Assembly (NCBI RefSeq): GCF_022230925.1 | Contig: NZ_JAKKFH010000006.1 | Coordinates: forward strand, 62,001 to 126,000 | Direction of reading: 5' to 3' | Length of the DNA stretch: 64,000 nt | Origin: Micromonospora alfalfae | GTDB lineage: Bacteria; Actinomycetota; Actinomycetes; Mycobacteriales; Micromonosporaceae | Part shown: positions 36,937 to 45,584 of the stretch, piece after piece | Layout: every line of letters starts with the position of its first letter | Numbering within the stretch: position 1 is the stretch's first letter | The notes under the pieces: generated by a model | Database searches by the model: none | Told to the model about the DNA's origin: nothing | What the model saw: the letters and a program-made list of their open reading frames with translations, nothing else | Translations under genes and position numbers: made by a program

Positions 36937-36962
36937 CCCCACTCTACTCCACTTCCCTCCAC
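36937..36962 (-). promoter_or_regulatory. MraZ operator: three direct boxes, 10-bp period
   Basis: On the minus strand GTGGAG (36957-36962), GTGGAG (36947-36952) and GTGGGG (36937-36942) are exactly 10 bp apart, i.e. on one face of the helix. The boxes overlie the predicted -35/-10 region. MraZ proteins are known to bind short G-rich direct repeats with about 10-bp period near their own promoter. Confidence 0.8.
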
Positions 36963-36968
36963 CCGCAA
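36941..36968 (-). promoter_or_regulatory. Putative promoter of mraZ and the dcw cluster
   Basis: TTGCGG (36963-36968) and TAGAGT (36941-36946) with a 16-nt spacer on the minus strand. Predicted start near 36935 gives a leader of about 80 nt. The MraZ boxes sit inside this promoter, consistent with autorepression. Confidence 0.55.
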
Positions 36969-37024
36969 CCAAATTCGCCCGCGTGGCGCGCCTGACCCGG
37001 GGACAAAACCGCACGTCACAAGGG

Positions 37025-37040
37025 GTGGAGCGGAGTGGAG
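37025..37040 (+). promoter_or_regulatory. Two GTGGAG boxes, 10-bp period, plus strand
   Basis: GTGGAG at 37025-37030 and 37035-37040 have the same spacing as the mraZ boxes but the opposite orientation. A single GTGGGG at 37162-37167 lies just upstream of the murT -10. These may extend MraZ binding across the divergent region or act on murT-gatD. Confidence 0.5.
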
Positions 37041-37179
37041 GGCTTCGACCGCCCCTCGGCGTGGTCCGCTTTCCGACATAGATCGACTCCGTCCGGGGGA
37101 GGCCGACCCGGCCGCCCGCGCAGCCACCACTGCCGAACGGTTCCCCGTCGGCGGCGATCTGGTGGGGTCGGCGGTCCGG

Positions 37180-37185
37180 TAACCT
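37180..37185 (+). promoter_or_regulatory. Putative murT -10 hexamer (leaderless)
   Basis: TAACCT ends 7 nt before the murT GTG at 37193 and no Shine-Dalgarno is present. The mRNA would start at or beside the start codon. Confidence 0.5.
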
Positions 37186-37192
37186 CGCTCGC

Positions 37193-38455
37193 GTGACGGA
37201 CGCGAAAATGCCCCTACGGGCCAAGGTGGCCAGCTCCGTGTCACGGACCGCCGCGGCGCTCTCCCGGGCGGCCGGCCGTGGCGACGGTTCAGTGATCGGC
37301 GGGTGGATCGGCCTGAAGATCGATCCGGACCTGCTGGCCCACCTGTCGGCCGGGCGCGCGATCGCGCTCGTCTCCGGCACCAACGGCAAGACCACCACCA
37401 CCCGACTGACCTCCGCCGCTGTCGGCGTGCTCGGCCGGGTCGCCACCAACTCGTTCGGCGCCAACATGCCCAGCGGGCACACCTCGGCGCTGGCCAAGGC
37501 CGGCAGCACCCCGTACGCGGTGCTGGAGGTCGACGAGCACTACCTCGCGCAGGTGCTGGAGGCGACCGAGCCGCACGTTGTCGCGCTGCTGAACCTCTCC
37601 CGCGACCAGCTCGACCGCGCCAAGGAGGTCGCCATGATGGCGCAGCTCTGGCGCGCGGCGCTGGTCCGGCACACCGACGTACGGGTGGTGGCCAACGCCG
37701 ACGACCCGCTGGTCGTGTGGGCCGCCACCCCACCGGGTGACCCCGCCCGGGGCATCAACCCGCCGCACGTGACGTGGTTCAGTGCCGGCCAACGCTGGCA
37801 CGACGACTCCTGGGTCTGCCCGGAGTGCGGCTCCACCATCCAGCGCTCCGGCGAGCAGTGGTGGTGCACCGGCTGCCCGCTACGCCGACCGGAGCCGCAC
37901 TGGGTCGTCGAGGACGAGGGCGTGCTCGACCCCACCGGCGCCTGGCACAAGGTCTCCCTCCAACTGCCCGGCAAGGTCAACCTCGGCAACGCGGCGACCG
38001 CGCTGGCGGTGGCCGCCGAGTTCGGCGTCCGCCCGGTCGACGCGGTGTCCCGCCTCGGCATCGTCACCTCGGTGGCCGGCCGCTACGCACAGGTCGACAA
38101 GGACGGGCGCAACATCCGGCTGCTGCTGGCCAAGAACCCGGCCAGTTGGCTGGAGGCGTTCGACATGGCCGACGACGCGCCGACCCTGCTCTCCATCAAC
38201 GCGCGCGATCCCGACGGTCTGGACACCTCCTGGCTCTACGACGTCGACTTCGCCCCGCTCCGAGGCCGGCAGGTGTTGATCACCGGCGACCGGGCATACG
38301 ACCTGGCGGTGCGACTGGACGTCAACGACGTGCCGTTCCAGCACGTCCGCACGTTCGACGACGCACTCCGGTCGGTCCCGCCCGGCCGGCTGGAGGTCAT
38401 CGCGAACTACACCGCGTTCCAGGACATCCGAGCGGAGTTGGACCGTGTCATCTGA
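37193..38455 (+). CDS. murT: Lipid II isoglutaminyl synthase subunit MurT
   Basis: 420 residues. With GatD it amidates D-Glu of lipid II to D-isoglutamine. Mur-ligase central domain with [20 protein letters not shown] (P-loop residues 61-69), then a four-cysteine zinc ribbon inserted at Cys209, Cys212, Cys225 and Cys228 (WVCPECG and WWCTGCP), and a C-terminal DUF1727 domain. The zinc ribbon is characteristic of MurT. GTG start; the stop overlaps gatD. Divergent from mraZ, so all stem-peptide genes face one regulatory region. Confidence 0.96.
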   Translation: MTDAKMPLRAKVASSVSRTAAALSRAAGRGDGSVIGGWIGLKIDPDLLAHLSAGRAIALVSGTNGKTTTTRLTSAAVGVLGRVATNSFGANMPSGHTSALAKAGSTPYAVLEVDEHYLAQVLEATEPHVVALLNLSRDQLDRAKEVAMMAQLWRAALVRHTDVRVVANADDPLVVWAATPPGDPARGINPPHVTWFSAGQRWHDDSWVCPECGSTIQRSGEQWWCTGCPLRRPEPHWVVEDEGVLDPTGAWHKVSLQLPGKVNLGNAATALAVAAEFGVRPVDAVSRLGIVTSVAGRYAQVDKDGRNIRLLLAKNPASWLEAFDMADDAPTLLSINARDPDGLDTSWLYDVDFAPLRGRQVLITGDRAYDLAVRLDVNDVPFQHVRTFDDALRSVPPGRLEVIANYTAFQDIRAELDRVI

Positions 38456-39164
38456 GAGTCTGCGCATCGTCTGGATCTACCCCGACCTGCTCTCCACCTA
38501 CGGAGACCGGGGCAACGCCCTGATCCTCGCCCGGCGGGCCCGTCAGCGCGGGATGCCGGTCGAGGTGCTGGAGGTCCGCTCCGACGAGCGGCTGCCCGCG
38601 ACCGCCGACATCTACCTGGTCGGTGGCGGCGAGGACGGCCCGCAGGCGCTCGGCGCCCAGCGGCTGCTGGCCGACGGCGGCCTGCACCGCGCCGTCGCGC
38701 AGGGCTCGGTGGTGTTCGGCGTCTGCGCCGGCTACCAGCTCCTCGGCACCTCGTTCTTCGCCAAGGGTGTGCAGTGCCGCGGGCTGGAGCTGCTCGACCT
38801 GCGGTCCGACCGGGGCGAGAGCCGGGCCGTGGGCGAGCTGGCCGGTGAGATCGACCCCCGGCTCGGCCTGCCGCCGCTGACCGGTTTCGAGAACCACGGC
38901 GGTCGCACCCACCTCGGTCCGGAGGTCTCCCCGCTGGCCCGGGTCACCGCCGGGGTGGGCAACGACGGCGCCACCGAGGGCGCGTGGCGCGGCAAGCTGC
39001 TGGGCACCTACTCGCACGGGCCGGCGCTGGCGCGCAACCCGGCCCTGGCCGACCTGCTGCTGCGCTGGGCCACCGGGGCACACCAGCTCCCGCCGTTGGA
39101 CGACACATGGTCGGACCGGCTCCGCAACGAGCGCCGCTCCGCGGTGGCCGCCGCCCGGGCATGA
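38445..39164 (+). CDS. gatD: Lipid II isoglutaminyl synthase glutaminase subunit GatD
   Basis: 239 residues, class I glutamine amidotransferase of the CobQ/GATase type. The catalytic Cys94 is in VVFGVCAGYQLLG and His191 in GTYSHGPALARNPALADLLL. It delivers ammonia to MurT. Its GTG start overlaps the murT stop by 11 nt in another frame, and its stop overlaps the next ATG. Confidence 0.96.
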   Translation: MSSESLRIVWIYPDLLSTYGDRGNALILARRARQRGMPVEVLEVRSDERLPATADIYLVGGGEDGPQALGAQRLLADGGLHRAVAQGSVVFGVCAGYQLLGTSFFAKGVQCRGLELLDLRSDRGESRAVGELAGEIDPRLGLPPLTGFENHGGRTHLGPEVSPLARVTAGVGNDGATEGAWRGKLLGTYSHGPALARNPALADLLLRWATGAHQLPPLDDTWSDRLRNERRSAVAAARA

Positions 39165-39847
39165 TCCGTGCCGTCCGGCGGCTGCTCCGGCAGCCGTCGG
39201 CCGCCCGGTTCGCGCTGCTCCTGCTGCTGATCGGCGGGTGCGGGTTACTGCTGCTGCTGGTGCCCCGGCCGGATCCGGCGCAGTTGCCGCTGGTCGCCGA
39301 CCGGCTGGGCGACCTCGCCCCGGTGGCGGCGATCCTCGGTGGTGCGCTGCTGCTTGTCGCGCTGGTGCCCCGGACCTTCATCACGCTCGCCGCAGGTGCG
39401 ATCTTCGGCCCGCTGGAGGGCGCCACGTACGCCCTGGGCGCGGCGCTGGTGGCGGCGGCGATCGGGTTCACTGTCGGCCGGTTGCTCGGTCGGGAGTTTG
39501 TCGCCGAGCGGGTCCGCGGTCGCCTGGCCCGCCTCGACGGCTGGTTCGCCCGGCAGAGCGTGCTCGGTGTGGTCACCGTCCGGCTGCTGCCGATCGCCGG
39601 CTTCGGCCTGGTCAGCTACGGCTACGGCACGACCGGCGCCCGAGTGCTGCCGTTCCTGGCCGGCAGCGTGATCGCGTCCGCGCCGACCGCCTTCGGCTAC
39701 GCGGCGATCGGCGCGGCGGTCAGCTCCCCCGGCCACGTCAACTGGTACGCCGCGGCCCCGGCCAGCCTCGGCCTGATCGCCAGCCTGGTGCTCATCCACC
39801 AGTGGTGGCGAGCAGAACGTCGCCGCCGTCGCACCATGCCCGTCTAA
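39161..39847 (+). CDS. TVP38/TMEM64 (DedA-superfamily) membrane protein
   Basis: 228 residues from ATG MIRAVRRLLRQPSAARF, overlapping gatD by 4 nt. About six membrane helices with the SNARE-associated core: LVPRTFITLAAGAIFGPLEGATYALGAALVAAAIGFTVGRLLGREF and VRLLPIAGFGLVSYGYGTTGARVLPFLAGSVIASAPTAFGYAAIG. Members of this superfamily move lipids, including undecaprenyl phosphate recycling by DedA relatives. Its coupling to murT-gatD makes a lipid-carrier role attractive but this is inference. Confidence 0.88.
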   Translation: MIRAVRRLLRQPSAARFALLLLLIGGCGLLLLLVPRPDPAQLPLVADRLGDLAPVAAILGGALLLVALVPRTFITLAAGAIFGPLEGATYALGAALVAAAIGFTVGRLLGREFVAERVRGRLARLDGWFARQSVLGVVTVRLLPIAGFGLVSYGYGTTGARVLPFLAGSVIASAPTAFGYAAIGAAVSSPGHVNWYAAAPASLGLIASLVLIHQWWRAERRRRRTMPV

Positions 39848-39861
39848 CCCCACCCCCCACT

Positions 39862-39939
39862 CCCGCGATCTTGCAGTTTCTGTCCCCGCATCACGGGATA
39901 CAAGGGACAAAAACCAAACCGAAACTGCAAGATCGCGGG
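39862..39939. repeat. Dispersed inverted repeat, GATCTTGCAGTTT type (copy 2)
   Basis: Perfect 19-bp arms CCCGCGATCTTGCAGTTTC (39862-39880) and complement (39921-39939); inside are TGTCCC/GGGACA and CCCG/CGGG pairs. It fills the gap between convergent TVP38 and leuS genes and may serve as a two-way terminator. The arm core is shared with the element at 28061-28134. Confidence 0.9.
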
Positions 39940-39968
39940 GTGGGGGCGGGGCAAGGCGCGTGCGGGGG

Positions 39969-42809
39969 TTAGGCGACTACCGAGACCATCCGGCCCTTGA
40001 CCACGATGACCTTGCGGGGCTCCTTGCCACCCAGGGTCGCCGCCACCGCGTCCAGTGCCGCCGCGCGGACGCTCTCCTCGGAGGCGTCGGCGGGGACCTC
40101 GACGCGGCCACGGACCTTGCCGTTCACCTGCACCGGGTACGTCACCGTGTCGGCCACCAGCAGCGCCGGGTCGGCGGTCGGGAAGTCCGCGTACGTCAGC
40201 GACGTGTCATGGCCCAGCTTGCGCCACAGCTCCTCGGCCATGTGCGGGGCGAACGGCGCCACCATCAGCACCAGCGGCTCGGCCACCTCACGCGGCGTGG
40301 CCGACAGTCGGGTCAGCCCGTTGGTCAGCTCGATCAACTTGGCGATAGCGGTATTGAACCGGATGCCGTCCATGTCGCCACGGACCCCGTCGATCACCTT
40401 GTGCAGCAGCCGGCGGGTCGCCTCGTCGGCCGGGTCCTCGGTGACTCGCAGGGCGCCCGTCTGCTCGTCGACGACGGCCCGCCACACCCGCTGCAGGAAC
40501 CGGTACGAGCCGACCACCGCCCGGGTCTCCCAGGGGCGGGAGACCTCCAGCGGGCCCATCGACATCTCGTACACCCGGAAGGTGTCCGCGCCGTAGGCGG
40601 CGCACATGTCGTCGGGGGTCACCACGTTCTTCAGCGACTTGCCCATCTTGCCGTACTCGCGGTTGACCGCCAGGTCACCCAGGTAGTAGGCGCCGTCGCG
40701 CTCGAAGACCTCCTCGGCCTGCACGTAGCTGCCGCGCGAGTCGGTGTACGCGTACGCCTGGATCATGCCCTGGTTGAACAGCTTGCGGAACGGCTCGAAC
40801 GACGACACGTGCCCCAGGTCGAACAGCACCTTGTGCCAGAACCGCGCGTACAGCAGGTGCAGCACGGCGTGCTCGGCGCCACCGACGTACAGGTCGGTGC
40901 CCCCGCAGTCACCGTCGGCGCGCGGGCCCATCCAGTACCGCTCGTTCTCCGCGTCGACGAACCGCTCGCTGTTCGTCGGGTCCAGGTAGCGCAGCTCGTA
41001 CCAGCAGGAGCCGGCCCACTGCGGCATCACGTTGGTTTCCCGGGTGTAGCGCTTCGGCCCGTCACCCAGGTCCAGTTCGACCTCGACCCAGTCGCGCCGC
41101 CGTGACAGCGGCGTCTCCGGGTTGCTGTTGGCGTCGTCGGCGTCGAACGTCTTCGGGGAGAAGTCGTCCACCTCCGGCAACTCGACCGGCAGCATCTCCT
41201 CCGGCAGGGCGATGGCCGCGCCGGTCTCGTCGTAGACGATCGGGAACGGTTCGCCCCAGTAACGCTGCCGGGAGAACAGCCAGTCGCGCAGCCGGTAGGT
41301 CACCGCGCCGGTGCCGTGCCCGTTCGCCTCCAGCCAGGCGATGATCGCCGCCTTTGCGTCGGCGACCCCCAGCCCGTTCAGGTCCAGGCCGCGCTCGGGC
41401 GCGGCGCTGTTGATCGCCGGGCCGTCCCCTGTGTACGCCTTGCCGTCGAAGCCCTCGGCCGGCTGCACGGTACGGACGATGGGCAGCTCGAAGACCTCGG
41501 CGAACGCCCAGTCCCGCTCGTCCTGCGCCGGCACCGCCATGATCGCGCCGGTGCCGTAGCCGGCCAGCACGTAGTCGGCGATGAAGATCGGGATCTGCCC
41601 ACCGGTGACCGGGTTGGTGGCGTACGCGCCGATGAAGACGCCGGTCTTCTCCTTCGTGTCGGACTGCCGCTCGACGTCGGTCTTGGCGGCTGCCGCCTTG
41701 CGGTACGCCTCGACCGCCTCCCGGGGGCTGGCGTGCCCGCCGGTCCAGGCGTCCCTCGTCCCGTCCGGCCAGCTGGCCGACGCCAGCGTGTCGACCAGCT
41801 CGTGCTCGGGCGCCAGCACCATGTAGGTGGCGCCGAAGACGGTGTCCGGGCGGGTCGTGAACACCCGCACCGGTGCCGCGCTGGTCGGGAAGTCCACGTG
41901 GGCGCCGGTGGAGCGGCCGATCCAGTTGCGCTGCATCAGCTTGATCGGCTCGGGCCAGTCCAGGCTGTCCAGGTCGTCCAGCAGCCGGTCACCGTACGCG
42001 GTGATCCGCATCATCCACTGCTTCAGGTTGCGCTTGAAGACCGGGAAGTTGCCCCGCTCGGAACGGCCGTCGGCGGTGACCTCCTCGTTGGCCAGCACGG
42101 TGCCCAGACCCGGGCACCAGTTCACCGGCGCCTGCGAGACGTACGCCAGGCGGTGGTCGTCGACGACCTGGCGGCGCTCGGCGACGCTCAGCTCGGCCCA
42201 GGCGCGGCCGTCCGGGGTGGGCCGGTTGCCGCCCTCGAACTCGGCGATCAGCTCAGCGATCGGACGGGCCCGGCCGGCGTCGCTGTCGTACCAGGAGTTG
42301 AAGATCTGCAGGAAGATCCACTGGGTCCAGCGGTAGAAGTCGGTGTCGATGGTGGCCACCGAGCGGCGCTCGTCGTGCGCCAGCCCCAGCCGGCGCAGCT
42401 GCGCCTTGTACCGCTCGATGTTCGCGACGGTGGTGGTCCGGGGGTGGGTGCCGGTCTGCACCGCGTACTGCTCGGCGGGCAGGCCGAACGCGTCGAAGCC
42501 CATCGCGTGCAGCACGTTGCGACCGGCCATCCGTTGGTAGCGGGCGTAGCAGTCGGTGCCGATGTAGCCCAGCGGGTGGCCGACGTGCAGGCCCGCTCCG
42601 GACGGGTACGGGAACATGTCCAGCACGTACAGCTTCTCCGCGCCGGCGCGTGGGTGGGTCGGGTCGGCCAGCGGGCCGGTCGGGTTCGGTGCGTGGAAGG
42701 TGCCCTCGCGCGCCCAGATGTCCTGCCAACGAATCTCGATCTCGTCGGCCAGGGCCGCTGTGTACCGGAACGGGGGAATGTCGCCCGCCGGTGCGGCTGC
42801 CTCACTCAT
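39969..42809 (-). CDS. leuS: Leucyl-tRNA synthetase LeuS
   Basis: 946 residues from [19 protein letters not shown] with GAGGAGA 5 nt upstream; the frame is open another 94 codons but that part is leader RNA. Class Ia synthetase charging tRNA-Leu. HIGH-like motif [18 protein letters not shown]1 editing domain ([20 protein letters not shown]), KMSKS as KMGKS in [12 protein letters not shown], and anticodon-binding C-terminus. It is preceded by a leucine leader peptide, a hairpin and a terminator, indicating attenuation by leucyl-tRNA supply. Confidence 0.98.
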   Translation of the reverse strand: MSEAAAPAGDIPPFRYTAALADEIEIRWQDIWAREGTFHAPNPTGPLADPTHPRAGAEKLYVLDMFPYPSGAGLHVGHPLGYIGTDCYARYQRMAGRNVLHAMGFDAFGLPAEQYAVQTGTHPRTTTVANIERYKAQLRRLGLAHDERRSVATIDTDFYRWTQWIFLQIFNSWYDSDAGRARPIAELIAEFEGGNRPTPDGRAWAELSVAERRQVVDDHRLAYVSQAPVNWCPGLGTVLANEEVTADGRSERGNFPVFKRNLKQWMMRITAYGDRLLDDLDSLDWPEPIKLMQRNWIGRSTGAHVDFPTSAAPVRVFTTRPDTVFGATYMVLAPEHELVDTLASASWPDGTRDAWTGGHASPREAVEAYRKAAAAKTDVERQSDTKEKTGVFIGAYATNPVTGGQIPIFIADYVLAGYGTGAIMAVPAQDERDWAFAEVFELPIVRTVQPAEGFDGKAYTGDGPAINSAAPERGLDLNGLGVADAKAAIIAWLEANGHGTGAVTYRLRDWLFSRQRYWGEPFPIVYDETGAAIALPEEMLPVELPEVDDFSPKTFDADDANSNPETPLSRRRDWVEVELDLGDGPKRYTRETNVMPQWAGSCWYELRYLDPTNSERFVDAENERYWMGPRADGDCGGTDLYVGGAEHAVLHLLYARFWHKVLFDLGHVSSFEPFRKLFNQGMIQAYAYTDSRGSYVQAEEVFERDGAYYLGDLAVNREYGKMGKSLKNVVTPDDMCAAYGADTFRVYEMSMGPLEVSRPWETRAVVGSYRFLQRVWRAVVDEQTGALRVTEDPADEATRRLLHKVIDGVRGDMDGIRFNTAIAKLIELTNGLTRLSATPREVAEPLVLMVAPFAPHMAEELWRKLGHDTSLTYADFPTADPALLVADTVTYPVQVNGKVRGRVEVPADASEESVRAAALDAVAATLGGKEPRKVIVVKGRMVSVVA

Positions 42810-42871
42810 CGTCTCTCCTCGCTTCGCTTCGCTTCGTCTCGGCACCACCGGGCCGGGCCGGCGGCGGGCAC

Positions 42872-42897
42872 AAAAAAGCCCCTCGCGCAGGAGGGGC
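42872..42897 (-). terminator. Intrinsic terminator in the leuS leader (attenuator)
   Basis: On the minus strand a GCCCCTC/GAGGGGC stem (42891-42897 and 42878-42884) with a 6-nt loop is followed directly by six T (42877-42872). It lies 62 nt before leuS and after the leader peptide, so it must be a conditional terminator. Confidence 0.85.
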
Positions 42898-42898
42898 C

Positions 42899-42934
42899 GC
42901 CGTGCTGTCGCTGGGTTCAGCGCATCAGCACGGC
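42899..42934 (-). promoter_or_regulatory. leuS leader hairpin next to the terminator
   Basis: GCCGTGCTG and CAGCACGGC pair perfectly (9 bp), with an inner CGCTG/CAGCG stem and a 4-nt loop. Its 5' arm overlaps the last codons and stop of the leader peptide, and its 3' arm abuts the terminator. A ribosome on the leader peptide would block it. Confidence 0.7.
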
Positions 42935-42963
42935 CCGGTAAGAAGCAGGAAGACTCCGGCCAT
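42925..42963 (-). CDS. leuS leader peptide
   Basis: A 12-residue open frame [12 protein letters not shown]. Codons 6-8 are CTG CTT CTT: three consecutive leucine codons, two of them the CTT codon that is rare in so GC-rich a genome. The ATG is 7 nt after a TACACT hexamer, so the peptide is probably translated from a leaderless end. The stop lies in the following hairpin. Classical attenuators have been predicted before leuS in some Streptomyces, supporting this reading. Confidence 0.8.
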   Translation of the reverse strand: MAGVFLLLTGPC

Positions 42964-42970
42964 GCCCCGC

Positions 42971-42976
42971 AGTGTA
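42971..42976 (-). promoter_or_regulatory. Putative -10 hexamer of the leuS transcript
   Basis: TACACT on the minus strand, 7 nt before the leader-peptide ATG. It gives a transcript that begins at the leader peptide. No convincing -35 is visible. Confidence 0.5.
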
Positions 42977-43170
42977 CCTCTTCCATGGTTCGCCCTGCCG
43001 GCCCCCGGGCGCTGTCGAAGCCGTTCCCCCGAGTCGGCGAATATCGGTGCGTAACCGACGGACTACCTGCGGGGGTCGGCGATAACGACAAACATGGTTA
43101 GCCTGAGAGACTAGTGAGATTCCTGCGGCAAACGAGGCTCGACGTCGCGAACCCAACGGCGGGTCCAGGT

Positions 43171-43184
43171 GCTCTCTAGAGAGC
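43171..43184. promoter_or_regulatory. 14-bp palindrome upstream of moxR
   Basis: GCTCTCTAGAGAGC is a perfect palindrome, 28 nt before the moxR start. A TAGCCT hexamer (43099-43104) upstream could be the -10, which would place the palindrome in the leader. It may be an operator; no binder is evident. Confidence 0.35.
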
Positions 43185-43212
43185 TGCCGTGACGGCGACG
43201 AGGAGGAGGCCC

Positions 43213-44268
43213 GTGACACAACAGACCTGGGACGAGGTGGGCGGCCTGTTGCCGCACGACGAGTTCCGCGCCGCCAGCGAGGCCATCGTGGCCAACATCG
43301 AGCAGGTCATCGAGGGTAAGACCGCCACCGTGCGGCTCGCCCTGGCCGTCCTGCTCGCCGAGGGTCACCTCCTGATCGAAGACGTCCCGGGTGTCGGCAA
43401 GACCAAGCTTGCCAAGGCCCTCGCGCGGTCCATCGACTGCACGGTCCGACGGATCCAGTTCACCCCCGACCTGCTGCCCAGCGACGTCACCGGGGTCAGC
43501 GTCTACAACCAGGAGACGCACGACTTCGAGTTCCGCCCCGGCGCCGTGTTCGCCAACCTGGTGGTCGGCGACGAGATCAACCGGGCCTCGCCGAAGACCC
43601 AGTCGGCGTTGCTGGAGTGCATGGAGGAGCGGCAGGTCACCGTCGACGGGGTGACGTACCAGCTCCAGACCCCGTTCATGGTGATCGCCACCCAGAACCC
43701 GATCGAGATGGAGGGGACCTACCCGCTGCCGGAGGCGCAGCGCGACCGGTTCACCGCCCGCATCGCGATGGGTTACCCGGACTCCAACGCCGAGCTGGCC
43801 ATGCTCGACGGGCACGGCGCCACCGACCCGCTGCACGAGCTGCGCGCGGTCTCCGACGCGGCCATCGTCCGGCAGTTGATCGCCACCGTCCGGCAGGTGC
43901 ACGTGGCGGACGCGGTCAAGCAGTACGCGATCGACCTGGTCACCGCCACCCGCGAGGCCCCCGACCTGCGGCTCGGCGCGTCCCCCCGGGCGACCCTGCA
44001 ACTGTTGCGCACCGCCCGGGCGGTCGCCGCCCTGGAGGGCCGCGACTATGTCCTCCCCGACGATCTGCAGGCCCTGGCGGTGCCGGTGCTGGCCCACCGG
44101 ATCATCCCGACCGCCGACGCGCAGCTCGCCCGGCGCACCACCGACGCGATCGTCTCCGAGCTGGTGCACCGCCTGCCGCTGCCACACGACAGGCAGCGCA
44201 ACCCGTACGACACCCGGCCACCCGCCACCGGCAACGGTCGCGCACCCTACGAGCCGCGGAGGCCGTGA
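43213..44268 (+). CDS. MoxR-family AAA+ ATPase
   Basis: 351 residues from the GTG VTQQTWDEVGG, which has a GAGGAGGAGG ribosome site. AAA+ core with Walker A IEDVPGVGKTKLAKALA (about residues 56-72), Walker B NLVVGDEINRASPKTQSALLECMEE, sensor ATQNPIEMEGTYPLPEAQRDRF and a lid domain. MoxR ATPases act as chaperones with VWA or DUF58 partners; the DUF58 gene follows immediately. The C-terminus has a short disordered extension. Confidence 0.95.
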   Translation: MTQQTWDEVGGLLPHDEFRAASEAIVANIEQVIEGKTATVRLALAVLLAEGHLLIEDVPGVGKTKLAKALARSIDCTVRRIQFTPDLLPSDVTGVSVYNQETHDFEFRPGAVFANLVVGDEINRASPKTQSALLECMEERQVTVDGVTYQLQTPFMVIATQNPIEMEGTYPLPEAQRDRFTARIAMGYPDSNAELAMLDGHGATDPLHELRAVSDAAIVRQLIATVRQVHVADAVKQYAIDLVTATREAPDLRLGASPRATLQLLRTARAVAALEGRDYVLPDDLQALAVPVLAHRIIPTADAQLARRTTDAIVSELVHRLPLPHDRQRNPYDTRPPATGNGRAPYEPRRP

Positions 44269-44269
44269 C

Positions 44270-45568
44270 GTGCGTGCCGGGCTACGCGGGCTGACCACCC
44301 GCGGTCGGTCCTTCCTCGCCGCTGCGGTCGCGGCGGCGATCTCGGCCGGCATCCTCGGCGAGAAGGACCTGCTCCGGGTGGCTGTGCTGTTGGCCATCCT
44401 GCCGTTGCTGGCCGCCGCCTACGTCGGGCGGAGCCGCTACAAGCTGGCCTGCAACCGTTCGCTGGACCCGCACCGGGTTCCGGTCGGCGCCAACTCCCGG
44501 GTGGTGCTGCGCCTACAGAACCTCTCCCGGCTGCCGACCGGCACCCTGCTCCTGGAGGACCGGCTGCCCTACGCGCTGGGCAGCCGGCCCCGGGTGGTGT
44601 TGGAGCGGCTCGGCGCGCACCAGGCCAGCTCCGTGGCGTACACGGTGCGGGCCGACGTTCGGGGCCGCTACGACGTGGGCCCGCTGGTCGTCCGGATGAC
44701 CGACCCGTTCGGCCTCTGTGAACTCACCCGCTCCTTCCCCAGCACCGATCACCTGACGGTCATCCCGCAGGTCACCCCGCTGCCGTCGGTCCGGCTCCCC
44801 GGGGAGTACGCGGGCAGCGGCGACAGCCGGGCACGCTCGGTGGCGGTGCACGGCGAGGACGACGCGGCGACCCGGGAGTACCGGCGCGGCGACGACCTGC
44901 GCCGGGTGCACTGGAAGTCCACCGCCCGCACCGGTGAGCTGATGGTGCGCCGCGAGGAGCAACCGTGGGAGAGCCGGGCCACAGTCGTCCTGGACACCAG
45001 GGCGTACGGCCACCGGGGCGAGGGGCCGACTGCCAGTTTCGAGTGGTCGGTGTCGGCCGCCGCGAGCATCGCCGTCCACCTGCGGCAGGCCGGTTACAAG
45101 TTGCGCCTGGTCACCGGCTCGGGCGCAGATGTGGACGCCTCGGAGGCCGGCGGGGACGGCGCGCTGCTCGACCACCTCGCGGAGGTCCGACTGGATCAGC
45201 GCGCCGAGGTCACCGGCCTGGTGCAGCGGGTCCGTCAACGCGCCGACGGCGGTCTGATCATCGGCCTGTTCGGCACTGTCAGCGTCGCCGAGGCGGAGCT
45301 GCTGGCCGGGCTGCGGGGCAACGGCGCCACCTGTGTCGGCTTCCTGCTGAACAGCTCCACCTGGCTCAGCCTGCCGGAGAAGGCGCGGGCCGAGGCGGAG
45401 CACGCCCACGCCGCCGCCGTCCTGGCCATGTTGCAGAGTGGCTGGCGGGTGGTCGGCGTCGACCACGGCGGCCGGCTGCCGGCGCTGTGGCCGCAGGTCG
45501 GTCGGGGCGCCCAGGGGTTCGCCCTGCGGGCCGCGCTGGCCGAGACGGTCGCCGGCGGTGTGCGATGA
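44270..45568 (+). CDS. DUF58 domain protein
   Basis: 432 residues from a GTG 1 nt after the moxR stop. Two membrane helices at the N-terminus (SFLAAAVAAAISAGILGE and VAVLLAILPLLAAAYVG), a beta-rich region (VPVGANSRVVLRLQNLSRLPTGTLLLEDRLP, YDVGPLVVRMTDPFGL), and the DUF58 core EYRRGDDLRRVHWKSTARTGELMVRREEQ with a VWA-like part (VVLDTRAYG). It is the standard partner of MoxR and a transglutaminase in actinobacteria. Confidence 0.93.
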   Translation: MRAGLRGLTTRGRSFLAAAVAAAISAGILGEKDLLRVAVLLAILPLLAAAYVGRSRYKLACNRSLDPHRVPVGANSRVVLRLQNLSRLPTGTLLLEDRLPYALGSRPRVVLERLGAHQASSVAYTVRADVRGRYDVGPLVVRMTDPFGLCELTRSFPSTDHLTVIPQVTPLPSVRLPGEYAGSGDSRARSVAVHGEDDAATREYRRGDDLRRVHWKSTARTGELMVRREEQPWESRATVVLDTRAYGHRGEGPTASFEWSVSAAASIAVHLRQAGYKLRLVTGSGADVDASEAGGDGALLDHLAEVRLDQRAEVTGLVQRVRQRADGGLIIGLFGTVSVAEAELLAGLRGNGATCVGFLLNSSTWLSLPEKARAEAEHAHAAAVLAMLQSGWRVVGVDHGGRLPALWPQVGRGAQGFALRAALAETVAGGVR

Positions 45569-45584
45569 ACGGAAGGCTCCCCTC

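Larger units (their letters stand above)
36853..37192. other. Divergent mraZ / murT regulatory region
   Basis: 340 nt without a gene. It holds the mraZ promoter with three MraZ-type boxes, two similar boxes in the opposite orientation around 37025-37040, and the leaderless murT promoter at its right end. A long open frame crosses it on the minus strand in frame with mraZ but lacks protein-like composition. Confidence 0.8.

Noticed and set aside
36853-37509. Long N-terminal extension of MraZ
   Set aside because: MraZ has a fixed start at MFLGTHTP; the extension covers the promoter and MraZ boxes and overlaps murT antisense.
42872-42976. T-box riboswitch before leuS
   Set aside because: No stem I, specifier loop or T-box consensus is visible; the Leu-codon peptide plus terminator explains the leader better.
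42810-43091. N-terminal extension of LeuS by 94 codons
   Set aside because: This stretch contains the leader peptide (in another frame), a hairpin and an intrinsic terminator; LeuS begins normally at MSEAAAPAG with a good ribosome site.
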